Source of the DNA: Algoriphagus resistens
Lineage (GTDB): Bacteria > Bacteroidota > Bacteroidia > Cytophagales > Cyclobacteriaceae
DNA length: 64,000 bases
Assembly: GCF_001442615.1 (NCBI RefSeq)
Contig: NZ_LMXN01000003.1
Coordinates: 434,001 to 498,000 of the forward strand
Direction: 5' to 3'
The position numbers and the translations under genes are program-made. Within the stretch, counting starts at the first letter, position 1, and every line of letters begins with the position of its first letter. Under the pieces are notes generated by a model that ran no database searches, had not been told where the DNA came from, and saw only the letters and a program-made list of their open reading frames with translations. This document shows, piece after piece, positions 27,376 through 35,577 of this stretch.

Positions 27376-27402
27376 AAAAAAACCATCCCGATTTCGAGAT
27401 GG
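27376..27402 (-). terminator. Intrinsic terminator closing the carbohydrate locus
   Basis: On the minus strand, CCATCTCG pairs with CGGGATGG (one G-U pair) around the loop AAAT, followed by seven T. It lies 10 bp beyond the aldose epimerase stop codon, at the end of the long minus-strand gene run. Confidence 0.8.
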
Positions 27403-27412
27403 CTTTCTGTTT

Positions 27413-28561
27413 TTATTTTGTGCCAAACTTATAAATACAAGTCTGTCCGTATTTCTCTCCCGGTTTCAAAACTGTGGAAGGGAAATTAGGTTGATTTGGG
27501 GAATCAGGATAATGCTGGGTTTCCAGACAAAATGCCGATCTAAGCTCATAAACTTTACCCCCTTTGCCTTTGATTGTTCCATCCAGAAAGTTTCCGCTGT
27601 AAAACTGAATAGCGGGCTCTGTAGTCCAAACTTCCATTTCGATTCCCGTTTGTGGTGAGGAAATTACTGCGGCTTGAGTCAGTTCGCTGCCTGATTTGTC
27701 CAGCACCCAGTTGTGGTCATATCCACCACCGAATTTTAACTGCTCGTTTTCCTGAGCTATCCGTTCTCCGATCCGCGTAGCCGAAGTAAAATCAAACGGG
27801 GTACCCTTTACCGTGGCCACCTCTCCTGTTGGAATGAGCACATCATTCACTGGAGTGAATTTGCTGGCGTTTAATTGGAGCGTATGATCAAGCACATCCC
27901 CGTTTCCAGCGCCATTCAGATTGAAAAATGAGTGATGAGTCAAATTCACAGGTGTAGCTTTATCCGTTTCCGCTGCATAAGTGATCTTGAATTCATTGTC
28001 ATCTGTGAGAGTATAGGTCATTTTTACTTTCAGTTCACCTGGGAAACCTTCCTCTCCGTCCGGAGAAGTATAGGTGAAGACCAATCCATTTTCTCCTGAC
28101 TTCTCCGCGTCCCAGATCACAAAATCCATTCCGCCTGGGCCGCCATGTAGGGTTTGCCCGTTGTTGTTTTGCGGCAAGGTATATTCTTCTCCATCTAAGG
28201 TGAATTTTCCATTGGCAATACGATTTCCATACCGTCCGATCGCCGCACCGAAGTACTTTTCGCTGCTTTTCAGATACTCGTCTAACGTTTCAAATCCCAG
28301 GACTACATCCACCGGGTTGCCATCTTTGTCCGGCACCCACAGGTTAATAACCCTTGCGCCGAAATTGGTGACTTTCATTTTCATGCCATTGGCATTTTTA
28401 ATTTCGTATGTTTCCACGTTCTTGTTTTGATAAGTTGTGCCGAATGTCCTCTCTTGTGAAGGTTCTTCAACTTTGGTTTCTTCTTTGGGTTTGCTCTCGC
28501 AACTGTAAAGTAAAATCCCAAGTGCAGCTGCACCAAGTATTTTGTTGAAATGATTATTCAT
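27413..28561 (-). CDS. Aldose 1-epimerase (mutarotase), lipoprotein
   Basis: Converts alpha and beta anomers of free aldoses; members of this family act on galactose, glucose, xylose or arabinose. The signal ends in a lipobox (LLYSC), so the protein is membrane-anchored outside the cytoplasm. Family motifs include NFGARVINLWVPDKDG, RYGNRIANGKFTLDG, the catalytic-type His in LTHHSFFNLNG and FGGGYDHNWVLD. At 382 residues it matches the GalM family with a lipoprotein leader. As the last gene of the arabinoside locus it probably processes sugar released by the glycosidases. Its ATG directly abuts element copy C of the dispersed family. Confidence 0.92.
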   Translation of the reverse strand: MNNHFNKILGAAALGILLYSCESKPKEETKVEEPSQERTFGTTYQNKNVETYEIKNANGMKMKVTNFGARVINLWVPDKDGNPVDVVLGFETLDEYLKSSEKYFGAAIGRYGNRIANGKFTLDGEEYTLPQNNNGQTLHGGPGGMDFVIWDAEKSGENGLVFTYTSPDGEEGFPGELKVKMTYTLTDDNEFKITYAAETDKATPVNLTHHSFFNLNGAGNGDVLDHTLQLNASKFTPVNDVLIPTGEVATVKGTPFDFTSATRIGERIAQENEQLKFGGGYDHNWVLDKSGSELTQAAVISSPQTGIEMEVWTTEPAIQFYSGNFLDGTIKGKGGKVYELRSAFCLETQHYPDSPNQPNFPSTVLKPGEKYGQTCIYKFGTK

Positions 28562-28668
28562 ATGATTATAATTTGTCTTTCTAAGGTCGTATGGAATCTT
28601 TGACGATTAAAATAATCATTGGCCTGTGTGTTTTAATGATGATTTTAATTGTGTCGATTTCATAGCAT
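28562..28668 (-). repeat. Copy C (diverged) of the dispersed element
   Basis: About 107 bp filling the whole gap between the GH2 stop and the epimerase ATG. It keeps ATGAAATCGA at one end, the central AATGATTATTTTAAT and AGATTCCATA blocks, and AAGACAAATTATAATCAT next to the start codon, but has insertions in the middle. It shows that the element can sit inside a multi-gene run at an exact gene junction. Confidence 0.65.
28616..28663 (-). CDS. Degenerate 15-codon small ORF in element copy C
   Basis: It begins MKSTQLKSS at the position equivalent to the conserved small ORFs of the other copies, but the frame stops after HTGQ owing to insertions and changes. It starts 5 nt after the GH2 stop codon. 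Probably a decayed member; listed because it marks the family start position. Confidence 0.2.
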   Translation of the reverse strand: MKSTQLKSSLKHTGQ

Positions 28669-30510
28669 TTACTTTTTATAGAGAGGGGAATGTAAGCTTT
28701 TCATTTTGGACACGTCGAATTTGATCACTTTCCTATCGTAGGTCATCAGGCCGTTTGTCTCTATTTCTACATCGGTGGTCTGGGTATAGACTGCCGCCGA
28801 AAGACCAGCATCCACCAATTCGCCAAGCCTTTTCACCAGACCTGCGTATCGGTCAAAAAGCTCATCTTGGTTTTTAAAGCTTTGATAGCCCCAGTTGTCT
28901 TTTTGCTGCCAGACATGACCATCCACAGGAAGACCCAAACCTCCAAATTCGCCCAAAACAAGGATGTTGTCTTTACCATAGATTTTAGGATCTGGCATTT
29001 TCGCATCCGGATAATTGTGTAGATCGATGATGTCACCGGCTATTTTTGTTCCTTCCATTTCAAAGTTTCCGCCACTGGCAGAATTCACCAATCTGGATGG
29101 ATCATGCGCTTTAGTCCATGCGGTGATCTCCTTGGTTTTAAACTGGCCCCAGGCTTCGTTGAAAGGTACCCACACTACAATCGAAGGGAAATTATAAAAA
29201 TCATCCATAATCTCTTTCCACTCTTCCCGGTAAATAGCCTCAGATTCTGGAGTTCTGTCCCGGTCTGACTGCTCACCGAGCACGGCTAGTTTCATCTCCC
29301 AGCCGTTGCCCATATCTCCGCTTGGCATATCCTGCCATACGAGTAATCCCATTTTATCACAGGCATGATACCAGGTTGCTGGCTCCACTTTTACGTGCTT
29401 TCGGATCATATTGAAGCCCATATCCTGAGTCTTTTGAATGTCAAAAACCATCGCTTCATGACTTGGAGCTGTGTATAGACCATCAGGCCACCAACCTTGA
29501 TCTAGCGGGCCGTATTGAAACAAAAATTTGCCATTTAGCATCATGCGTTGAATTCCATCCGCATCTGGAGCCATGGAGATTTCTCTCAACGCAGCATAAC
29601 TTCCGACTGCATCCAAAGTTTTTTTCCCATCTACAAGTTCCGCTTTCAACTCATAAAGCACAGGATTTCCAGGTTCCCACAGTTGGGCATCTTCAATGGT
29701 CAGCTTAGCTGTCTGGGAAGGCTTCACTGTCTGCTCGGCCAGTAGCTGTCCGTTTTTCCAGGCGCTTACTTTTACTTGTTGACCTTCCTCAGCTCCAATT
29801 ACTTCAGGGGTTACCAATAGCTGCTTGCTATGGATGTCTGATGCATTTTTCAGTTCAGTGATGTAGGAGCTAGGCACGGTTTCCAGCCAAACTGTCTGCC
29901 ATATTCCCGTCACGGGGGTGTACCAAATGGCATGGGGATTCTTAACCTGCTTGCCGCGGGGCTGTGGTCCATCGTCACTTGGATCCCACACGCGTACCTG
30001 CAACGTATTTGTTTTACCGGTCACTTGCTCAGTGATGTCGAATTCAAAAGGATCATATCCACCGTTGTGCTTACCTACACTTTTTCCATTGACAAATACT
30101 TCAGTTTGCCAGTCAGAAGCTCCAAAATGTAGCAGAACACGGTCTTTCGAAGATTTCTTTGGTCGCTCAAATGTGGTGCTGTACCAAAGCTCGTTATCTG
30201 CTCCAACAGTTTTTCCAACGCCCGAAAGTGCAGATTCCACAGCAAACGGCACTAAGATTTCCCCGTCAAATGCGGAAGGTATCGCCTGTCCTTTTGGTTT
30301 GATGGCATAATCCCAGAGCCCGTTTAGATTCACCCAGTTTTCCCGGGTCATCTGCGGTCTTGGATATTCCTGATGGGCATTTTCAGGAGTGACCTGAGCG
30401 GCCCATTCCGTCATGATTTTACCTTCTACAGGCTTGTAGGTAGTGGTTTGTGCGGTCGCCAGCTGCTGCGCAAAAAGCAGACATGCTCCCAAGATCAGTG
30501 TTTTCTTCAT
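28669..30510 (-). CDS. Glycoside hydrolase family 2 enzyme
   Basis: A secreted GH2 protein of 613 residues with a Sec signal (LLFAQQLATAQ). The order is a jelly-roll sugar-binding domain (about 45-205), an immunoglobulin-like domain (about 210-310) and a TIM barrel (about 320-600). The acid/base is Glu452 in VPFNEAWGQ and the nucleophile Glu521 in LVLGEFGGLG. It lacks the C-terminal domains of large beta-galactosidases. Activity could be beta-galactosidase, beta-mannosidase, beta-glucuronidase or alpha-L-arabinopyranosidase; sequence does not decide. Its location among GH43 and GH127 genes suggests removal of side sugars from an arabinose-containing polymer. Confidence 0.92.
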   Translation of the reverse strand: MKKTLILGACLLFAQQLATAQTTTYKPVEGKIMTEWAAQVTPENAHQEYPRPQMTRENWVNLNGLWDYAIKPKGQAIPSAFDGEILVPFAVESALSGVGKTVGADNELWYSTTFERPKKSSKDRVLLHFGASDWQTEVFVNGKSVGKHNGGYDPFEFDITEQVTGKTNTLQVRVWDPSDDGPQPRGKQVKNPHAIWYTPVTGIWQTVWLETVPSSYITELKNASDIHSKQLLVTPEVIGAEEGQQVKVSAWKNGQLLAEQTVKPSQTAKLTIEDAQLWEPGNPVLYELKAELVDGKKTLDAVGSYAALREISMAPDADGIQRMMLNGKFLFQYGPLDQGWWPDGLYTAPSHEAMVFDIQKTQDMGFNMIRKHVKVEPATWYHACDKMGLLVWQDMPSGDMGNGWEMKLAVLGEQSDRDRTPESEAIYREEWKEIMDDFYNFPSIVVWVPFNEAWGQFKTKEITAWTKAHDPSRLVNSASGGNFEMEGTKIAGDIIDLHNYPDAKMPDPKIYGKDNILVLGEFGGLGLPVDGHVWQQKDNWGYQSFKNQDELFDRYAGLVKRLGELVDAGLSAAVYTQTTDVEIETNGLMTYDRKVIKFDVSKMKSLHSPLYKK

Positions 30511-30582
30511 AGGGATAGGTTTATGTGTATCGCTGTTTAAAGTCAGTTATTTTAAAATCAGACTAAAGCGATTTCTTATAAA

Positions 30583-31572
30583 TTACTTGTTTTTTAGTTT
30601 TCTGATTTCTTTATCAAAGTCAGAAATGAATTTTTGAGTCCTATTATATTCGTCGTATTGACTTACTGCTTTTTTGTCTGCTTTTAATTTAGAGATACTA
30701 CCTTTTCCCGAAAGCACTTTGTACTCGTTAAATGCCAGAAATTTGTTCACGCTTTCAGCTAACCCTTCCATGGTAAACGTGTTTTCCCGCTCTATCAGTC
30801 CTTCTATGTAGTCAAAGTAGCCGGATACTGTTCTTTCAAGTTGCTGGATTTCTTTTTCCTGAAGATAGTTTTTGGCAATGATCACATCGGATTTTAGCAC
30901 TCTGCCATCGGGACTGTTCTTCCAGGTGGTGAGCCCCATATTATCTTTCTTTGAATCAGCAGCAAGATGAATAATTTCAGCAGCCGTTTTACCGGTGATA
31001 GCAAAGTGAAATTTGTTTTGCACCATGGCATAGAAATTCCTGGTGATCTCAGATCTGGGGTCATAGTCTATACTGCACTCGGCAAAAATATCTGTTACTT
31101 GTTGGTAGATTCTGCGTTCACTGGCACGGATTGAGCGAACTCTGCGAAGCAATTCCTTGAAGTAGTCTTTGCCAAATGTAGTTGAGCCTTGTTTTAGTCG
31201 TTCATCATCTATTACAAATCCCTTGATGATATACTCCTTTAAGGTTTGTGTGGCCCAGATCCTAAATTGTGTAGCTTTAGTAGAATTGACCCGATATCCA
31301 ACTGAGATAATTGCGTCTAAATTATAGAATTTAGTTTGGTAATTTTTTCCATCGGAAGCAGTTGTTTCCAAAATGGAAATAACTGAACTCTCATGAAGTT
31401 CACCTTCTTCAAAAATATTACTAAGGTGTTTGCTTATCGCAGGTATATTTACACCAAACAACGTACTCATCGCCTTTTGAGTCAACCAAAGGCTCTCATC
31501 TTTCAGGAAAACTTGTACCCGAATCTCACCCGAGGGCGCAGTGTATAGCAGAAAGTTGTTTACTTCACTCAT
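30583..31572 (-). CDS. RhuM-family protein
   Basis: A 329-residue cytoplasmic protein of the RhuM group, first named from a Salmonella pathogenicity island; its molecular function is not settled. Typical stretches are ESLWLTQKAMSTLFGVN, which looks like a DNA-binding helical segment, YNLDAIISVGYRVNSTKATQFRIWA and the C-terminal Fic-related helical region with AVSQYDEY. RhuM genes often travel in genomic islands or with restriction and defence genes, so its place inside a carbohydrate operon is odd and may mark an insertion. It has gaps of 113 bp upstream and 72 bp downstream. No role in sugar use is implied. Confidence 0.85.
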   Translation of the reverse strand: MSEVNNFLLYTAPSGEIRVQVFLKDESLWLTQKAMSTLFGVNIPAISKHLSNIFEEGELHESSVISILETTASDGKNYQTKFYNLDAIISVGYRVNSTKATQFRIWATQTLKEYIIKGFVIDDERLKQGSTTFGKDYFKELLRRVRSIRASERRIYQQVTDIFAECSIDYDPRSEITRNFYAMVQNKFHFAITGKTAAEIIHLAADSKKDNMGLTTWKNSPDGRVLKSDVIIAKNYLQEKEIQQLERTVSGYFDYIEGLIERENTFTMEGLAESVNKFLAFNEYKVLSGKGSISKLKADKKAVSQYDEYNRTQKFISDFDKEIRKLKNK

Positions 31573-31685
31573 TTATCTTCGCGAGAAGTTGTGAATATTG
31601 TATTTACTGAAATGTTTTGTAATCCAATTCGGGGAATAAGGGCTACTCACTGAAATACGAAACTATTTTTACTTATTTATTTCTC

Positions 31686-33230
31686 TTAATAAATCCTCAC
31701 TTCCTTAAAATGCGCATAAGCGTCTGTTGTTCCTTTGGCTACCAATCCCAGTCTGAAACCCATCCCCCAAGGAACCAAATGCTTTACATCTTGCTCCTCA
31801 CCAACTTGGATTGTTTTTCCATCTACACTAGCTGAAGTGGTCATTCTGTAACCGTCTTTCATGGTTAAGATAAGCTTCACTTCCTTATTAGAAGGGATTG
31901 TTTCCGTAGCAATTTCCCTAGTCTCTTGGTTGATTGTCTCCCAGAGAACTAGCTGGTTTCCCTTCACGGAGATGCCCATTCCCGCCGGTGGAGCTCCGAA
32001 ACCATTGTTTGCTCCACCAATAACTGCTAATCCTGCCGAAGCTTCTCCATCCGGAATAACCGTTGCTTCATATTGATAATCGAGTGATTTAGTGCCTTGC
32101 ACGAGTAGCGTTCCCAACGTTTCATTCTCTTGCGAAGCCTGAAGCTTGAGCCCTTTTTTGCCGGTTTCATATTGGATATCCTGTGTCACTCTCCATTGCC
32201 ATACCGGATCCAATCTCTTTTTGAAATTGTCCGTAAATTCCAATGAGGCTTTGCTGCGCTCGTAACCTGCCTTATTTGCCAGAATAGGCCAGCCATCAGC
32301 TGTCCACTGGATTTTTTCCAAGACTCCCTGACGTCCTACATACACGCTTCCCTCTGTGTTGTAGGCATGGTATAGGATCCAGAGCTCGCCGCCTTTCTCT
32401 ACCACTGTGCCATGCCCTGCACATTTCCAGTTCTCATTGTCCTTGAGTACCGGGTTCATGTCATACTTCTCCCAAGGGCCCAAAAGTGATTTGCTTCGGG
32501 CAACTCCAGTGACATAATCGCAGGTGATTTCACAGCAGCCACGTGCCGAATAGGTGGCGTAGAAGTAGCCGTTTTTCCGGAAAATAGCTACACCTTCCAC
32601 CAGTCCTCCTTCCCAAGGCTGATCGTTACGAAAAAGCTCATGCTTCTCACCGACCAGTTCGGTCCTACTTTCATTTATTTTCTGTGCCCAGATGGGAGTT
32701 TTTTGGCCTTTGCTGTTTCCATCTTCTTTCCAAAGGACATAGATATTGCCGTTTTCGTCCTTGGCCTCGAATGCATCAATGGAACCATATTCCTGTGCTA
32801 CAAGCGGGCCATGATCTGTGAATTTGCTTTCAGGGGATTCCGCGCTCGCCACCGCCACACTCAGACGGTTGCTGTCTTTGTCCCTAGCGGTATAGTAGGC
32901 ATAAATTTTTCCCTGACTTTCATCGTAAGAAAGTTCCGGCGCCCAAAAGTTATTCTTCGCCCAGCCAGGGGCACCGTCAGGAAAAATGTAATTCACCAGT
33001 TCCCAATTTACTAAATCGGTTGACTTGAAAATAGGAAAAAGTGGTGCCCACTCATTTGAAGTGGCGGAAGCATAGTAGTACTTTCCGATTTTCACTACGG
33101 TGGGATCAGGCCGATCCCCCGCCAATACAGGATTGTCAAAACCTCGGTTTTGGGCAAAACTATGATTGGTGGTTACTACCAAAAGCAGGAGAGTTGTAAC
33201 AACTCCAAGGAAGCTAAAAAGCCTATTCAT
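31686..33230 (-). CDS. GH43-family glycosidase with C-terminal beta-sandwich
   Basis: A secreted five-bladed beta-propeller enzyme (514 residues) with Sec signal (LLLVVTTNHSFAQ). Expected catalytic residues are base Asp42 in GDRPDPTV, pKa modulator Asp152 in GSIDAFEA and acid Glu212 in GLVEGVAIF. The C-terminal portion from about residue 325 is a beta-sandwich found with GH43 xylosidases and arabinofuranosidases. Likely an alpha-L-arabinofuranosidase or beta-xylosidase. Its start overlaps the end of the GH127 gene by 8 nt, so both are co-translated, which supports an L-arabinose substrate. Confidence 0.92.
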   Translation of the reverse strand: MNRLFSFLGVVTTLLLLVVTTNHSFAQNRGFDNPVLAGDRPDPTVVKIGKYYYASATSNEWAPLFPIFKSTDLVNWELVNYIFPDGAPGWAKNNFWAPELSYDESQGKIYAYYTARDKDSNRLSVAVASAESPESKFTDHGPLVAQEYGSIDAFEAKDENGNIYVLWKEDGNSKGQKTPIWAQKINESRTELVGEKHELFRNDQPWEGGLVEGVAIFRKNGYFYATYSARGCCEITCDYVTGVARSKSLLGPWEKYDMNPVLKDNENWKCAGHGTVVEKGGELWILYHAYNTEGSVYVGRQGVLEKIQWTADGWPILANKAGYERSKASLEFTDNFKKRLDPVWQWRVTQDIQYETGKKGLKLQASQENETLGTLLVQGTKSLDYQYEATVIPDGEASAGLAVIGGANNGFGAPPAGMGISVKGNQLVLWETINQETREIATETIPSNKEVKLILTMKDGYRMTTSASVDGKTIQVGEEQDVKHLVPWGMGFRLGLVAKGTTDAYAHFKEVRIY

Positions 33231-35376
33231 TATTCTGTGGATTATTGTCTAATTGGGGAAAAGCAGTGATCCGTAACCTCGCAGCACCCATAGGCACCAG
33301 CGTCACATCCACCACAGGCTGGAGAGAGGTCTTTGGCAGGTCTTTTAATTCACCTACCAGTCCATACTGATCCAATTTCCATTCAGGAATCTGTCGGGCT
33401 TTGGCTACGATTTTAATAGGAACTTCTTCTAGCGTAAACGGAAAATCAGACTTTGGCCAATGTCCTTTCATTACTTCAAATGAGGAAGCTGGATTAGTTT
33501 CATCGATCACCAAACTGTAGTTCCAATCAGTAACGGGATGAATCTCCCATGACGGCCACTTCTTTGTGTCTGCACCTTTCTGCCACTTGGAATCCCATTG
33601 TGCTGTCTGGTCACTGTCTTTTTTAAAATATTTTTCTCTGATTTTAAGAGCGTATGTCAATGGGCCTCGGCTCACGCTGAGACTGTTACTGTTTTTCTCC
33701 CAAGTTTTGGTATGGATTTCCATTGGAAGTGTCAGCGCGACTTGGTCTCCGCCTGACCAGGTCCTGCTAATTCTGGCATAGCCGATCCCAGAAATATCTT
33801 CTTTCAATAACTCGCCATTTACTGTAACCGTAGCTCCTTTTGCCCAAGCGGGAATTCGTAAGTAAAGTGGGAATTCAACCGGCTTTTCCGAACTGATGGC
33901 AAATTTGATTTCTTCTTCAAAGGGATAATGAGTTGTTTCTTCTATGGTTACTTCAGTTCCATCACCAACTTTTACCTTCACTTTGCTTGCGCCATAAAGG
34001 GCTGCCACGACTCCATTGTCAGGAGTTGCCATCCATAGATTCTCAATGAAGTATGGCCACCCCTGTGCATGATTATGCTGACAGCAACGGGATGAGAAAG
34101 GGTTCATCATCAAGAACGGGCCGCTATTGGCAATCCCAGGAGAATGGTTCTCTGCATCCAGAAGCACCATATTTGGTGAAGTGATGTAATGCAACGCCTT
34201 GAAATCTGGCATCACCGCCGCCGGATATGTGTTAAACGCGACTTCTTCTGCATGATCTGCCCAGAACGGATCTCCTGTAATCCTCAATAAATGCTCATCG
34301 GAGTTCATCTGCTCTACCATTCCGCAGGTTTCTACTCCTTGTCGCGGGTCAGCATAGCCAGGCCGCGCATTTTCATCCGAACCGAACATTCCCCCGGGAA
34401 CCTGACCAAAATGATTCCGGATAATTTTGAAATTCTCATAGGTTGCCTGAAGATCCTTTTCGTCTTTGGTCAGTAAATAATACTGTGCGGGCTCGCGAAA
34501 TGCCTGCGCATGGTTGACATTGTGCCAATCCACCTGATCCCGGTACCAGTCTGGAACTTCCCCACCATCCCGAACTTCATAGTGGTTCTTGATCTGCTCA
34601 AGTGGCAAATCTCTTCCTCTCCAATTTGATGTGTTTTGGTGGATTTTCTCTGCCAATTCCAGCAAGAATTCTTCCCCTGTTCGATTATAAAGCCAGATTA
34701 CGCTGTGTAGATTATCACCGCCACGAAGCTGTTGCCAGTATCCTTCCAAAAATTCTTCATCCGGAACAGTCAGTTCGTATTTGAAATAATTGGTCATCAA
34801 ATCGATCACCCGATCATCGGCTGAATATTCATAATAAGACTGAAGACAATAGAGCATGATCATTTTGGCCCAGAAATCAGGATGATCACCATCCATCAAT
34901 CTCGGGCCAAAATCACCATTTTCCCGCTGGCTATTCAGCACGCTTTCCAGCCAGATCATGGACTCGTCGATCATGGCCTGGTCCTCCATGATGTAGCCGA
35001 TATTGGCATAGCCTTTCAACCAATAGGGGACTTCCTCCCAACCCCATTCGCCGGTGCCATCCTTAGAAAGCCAAGCATTATTTTCTTTTTGAAGCCAGGC
35101 GGAAATTTCTCCAAGATTCCCGGTCAAGCCGTTTTTCTGACGAATAAGATATTCCTTCAAAAAACCTTCAGGCTTTACAGCACCAACCGGAAGCTTGATT
35201 AAGGCACTTGGGACAAGAGGTGTACGGTTACTTATGTAAAACTGATTTGTTTTTTCCGAAGGGATGCGGTCCACAAGAGTAACCACCCCATCCTCAGAGA
35301 TAAATTTACCATTACAAGCTACCAGCCCCGTTATTAGCAGTGTTACAAGAGAGTTTTTAAAGAGGCTTCTTGACAT
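33223..35376 (-). CDS. GH127/GH146-type beta-L-arabinofuranosidase, lipoprotein
   Basis: A DUF1680-type retaining enzyme that uses a zinc-bound Cys nucleophile to release beta-L-arabinofuranose. The ligand set is visible with the expected spacing: Glu349 and Cys351 in VETCGMVEQ, and Cys431-Cys432 in SRCCQHNHAQG; Cys431 would be the nucleophile by analogy with HypBA1. The signal ends in a lipobox (TGLVAC). I start at ATG 35376 (MSRSLFKNS); the frame continues to a GTG at 35421 that gives a poor signal. A 39-codon ORF overlaps its start. About 717 residues. Co-translated with the downstream GH43 gene. Confidence 0.92.
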   Translation of the reverse strand: MSRSLFKNSLVTLLITGLVACNGKFISEDGVVTLVDRIPSEKTNQFYISNRTPLVPSALIKLPVGAVKPEGFLKEYLIRQKNGLTGNLGEISAWLQKENNAWLSKDGTGEWGWEEVPYWLKGYANIGYIMEDQAMIDESMIWLESVLNSQRENGDFGPRLMDGDHPDFWAKMIMLYCLQSYYEYSADDRVIDLMTNYFKYELTVPDEEFLEGYWQQLRGGDNLHSVIWLYNRTGEEFLLELAEKIHQNTSNWRGRDLPLEQIKNHYEVRDGGEVPDWYRDQVDWHNVNHAQAFREPAQYYLLTKDEKDLQATYENFKIIRNHFGQVPGGMFGSDENARPGYADPRQGVETCGMVEQMNSDEHLLRITGDPFWADHAEEVAFNTYPAAVMPDFKALHYITSPNMVLLDAENHSPGIANSGPFLMMNPFSSRCCQHNHAQGWPYFIENLWMATPDNGVVAALYGASKVKVKVGDGTEVTIEETTHYPFEEEIKFAISSEKPVEFPLYLRIPAWAKGATVTVNGELLKEDISGIGYARISRTWSGGDQVALTLPMEIHTKTWEKNSNSLSVSRGPLTYALKIREKYFKKDSDQTAQWDSKWQKGADTKKWPSWEIHPVTDWNYSLVIDETNPASSFEVMKGHWPKSDFPFTLEEVPIKIVAKARQIPEWKLDQYGLVGELKDLPKTSLQPVVDVTLVPMGAARLRITAFPQLDNNPQNNE

Positions 35377-35476
35377 TTTTAGGAGGTTTTGGAACAATGA
35401 AAGTTCCTGAAATCGCAACACCTTGTTTCAAACTAGGTTTGATTTTAGTTGTGTTTCGAGTATATGTCTTTTTCAT
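35357..35476 (-). CDS. Small ORF of 39 codons overlapping the GH127 start
   Basis: Not recognised. It starts MKKTYTRNTTKIKPSLKQG and ends in a Pro/Lys-rich tail (VPKPPKNVKKPL), basic overall and without a signal peptide. Its ATG is preceded by TTAACCCAAACCTATT, the same kind of leader seen before the genes starting at 10799 and 37668, which supports genuine initiation here. The frame runs past the GH127 ATG in another frame and stops 20 nt inside it, so it could act as a translated leader that couples or tunes GH127 expression. Chance ORF remains possible. Confidence 0.4.
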   Translation of the reverse strand: MKKTYTRNTTKIKPSLKQGVAISGTFIVPKPPKNVKKPL

Positions 35477-35577
35477 AATAGGTTTGGGTTAAAATTGAAA
35501 ATTGTAAACAGTTTAACCCTTAAAGTTAAGACAGCTGGCTTAGAATGAAAACTTTAAACTCATTCTAATTGCCATTT

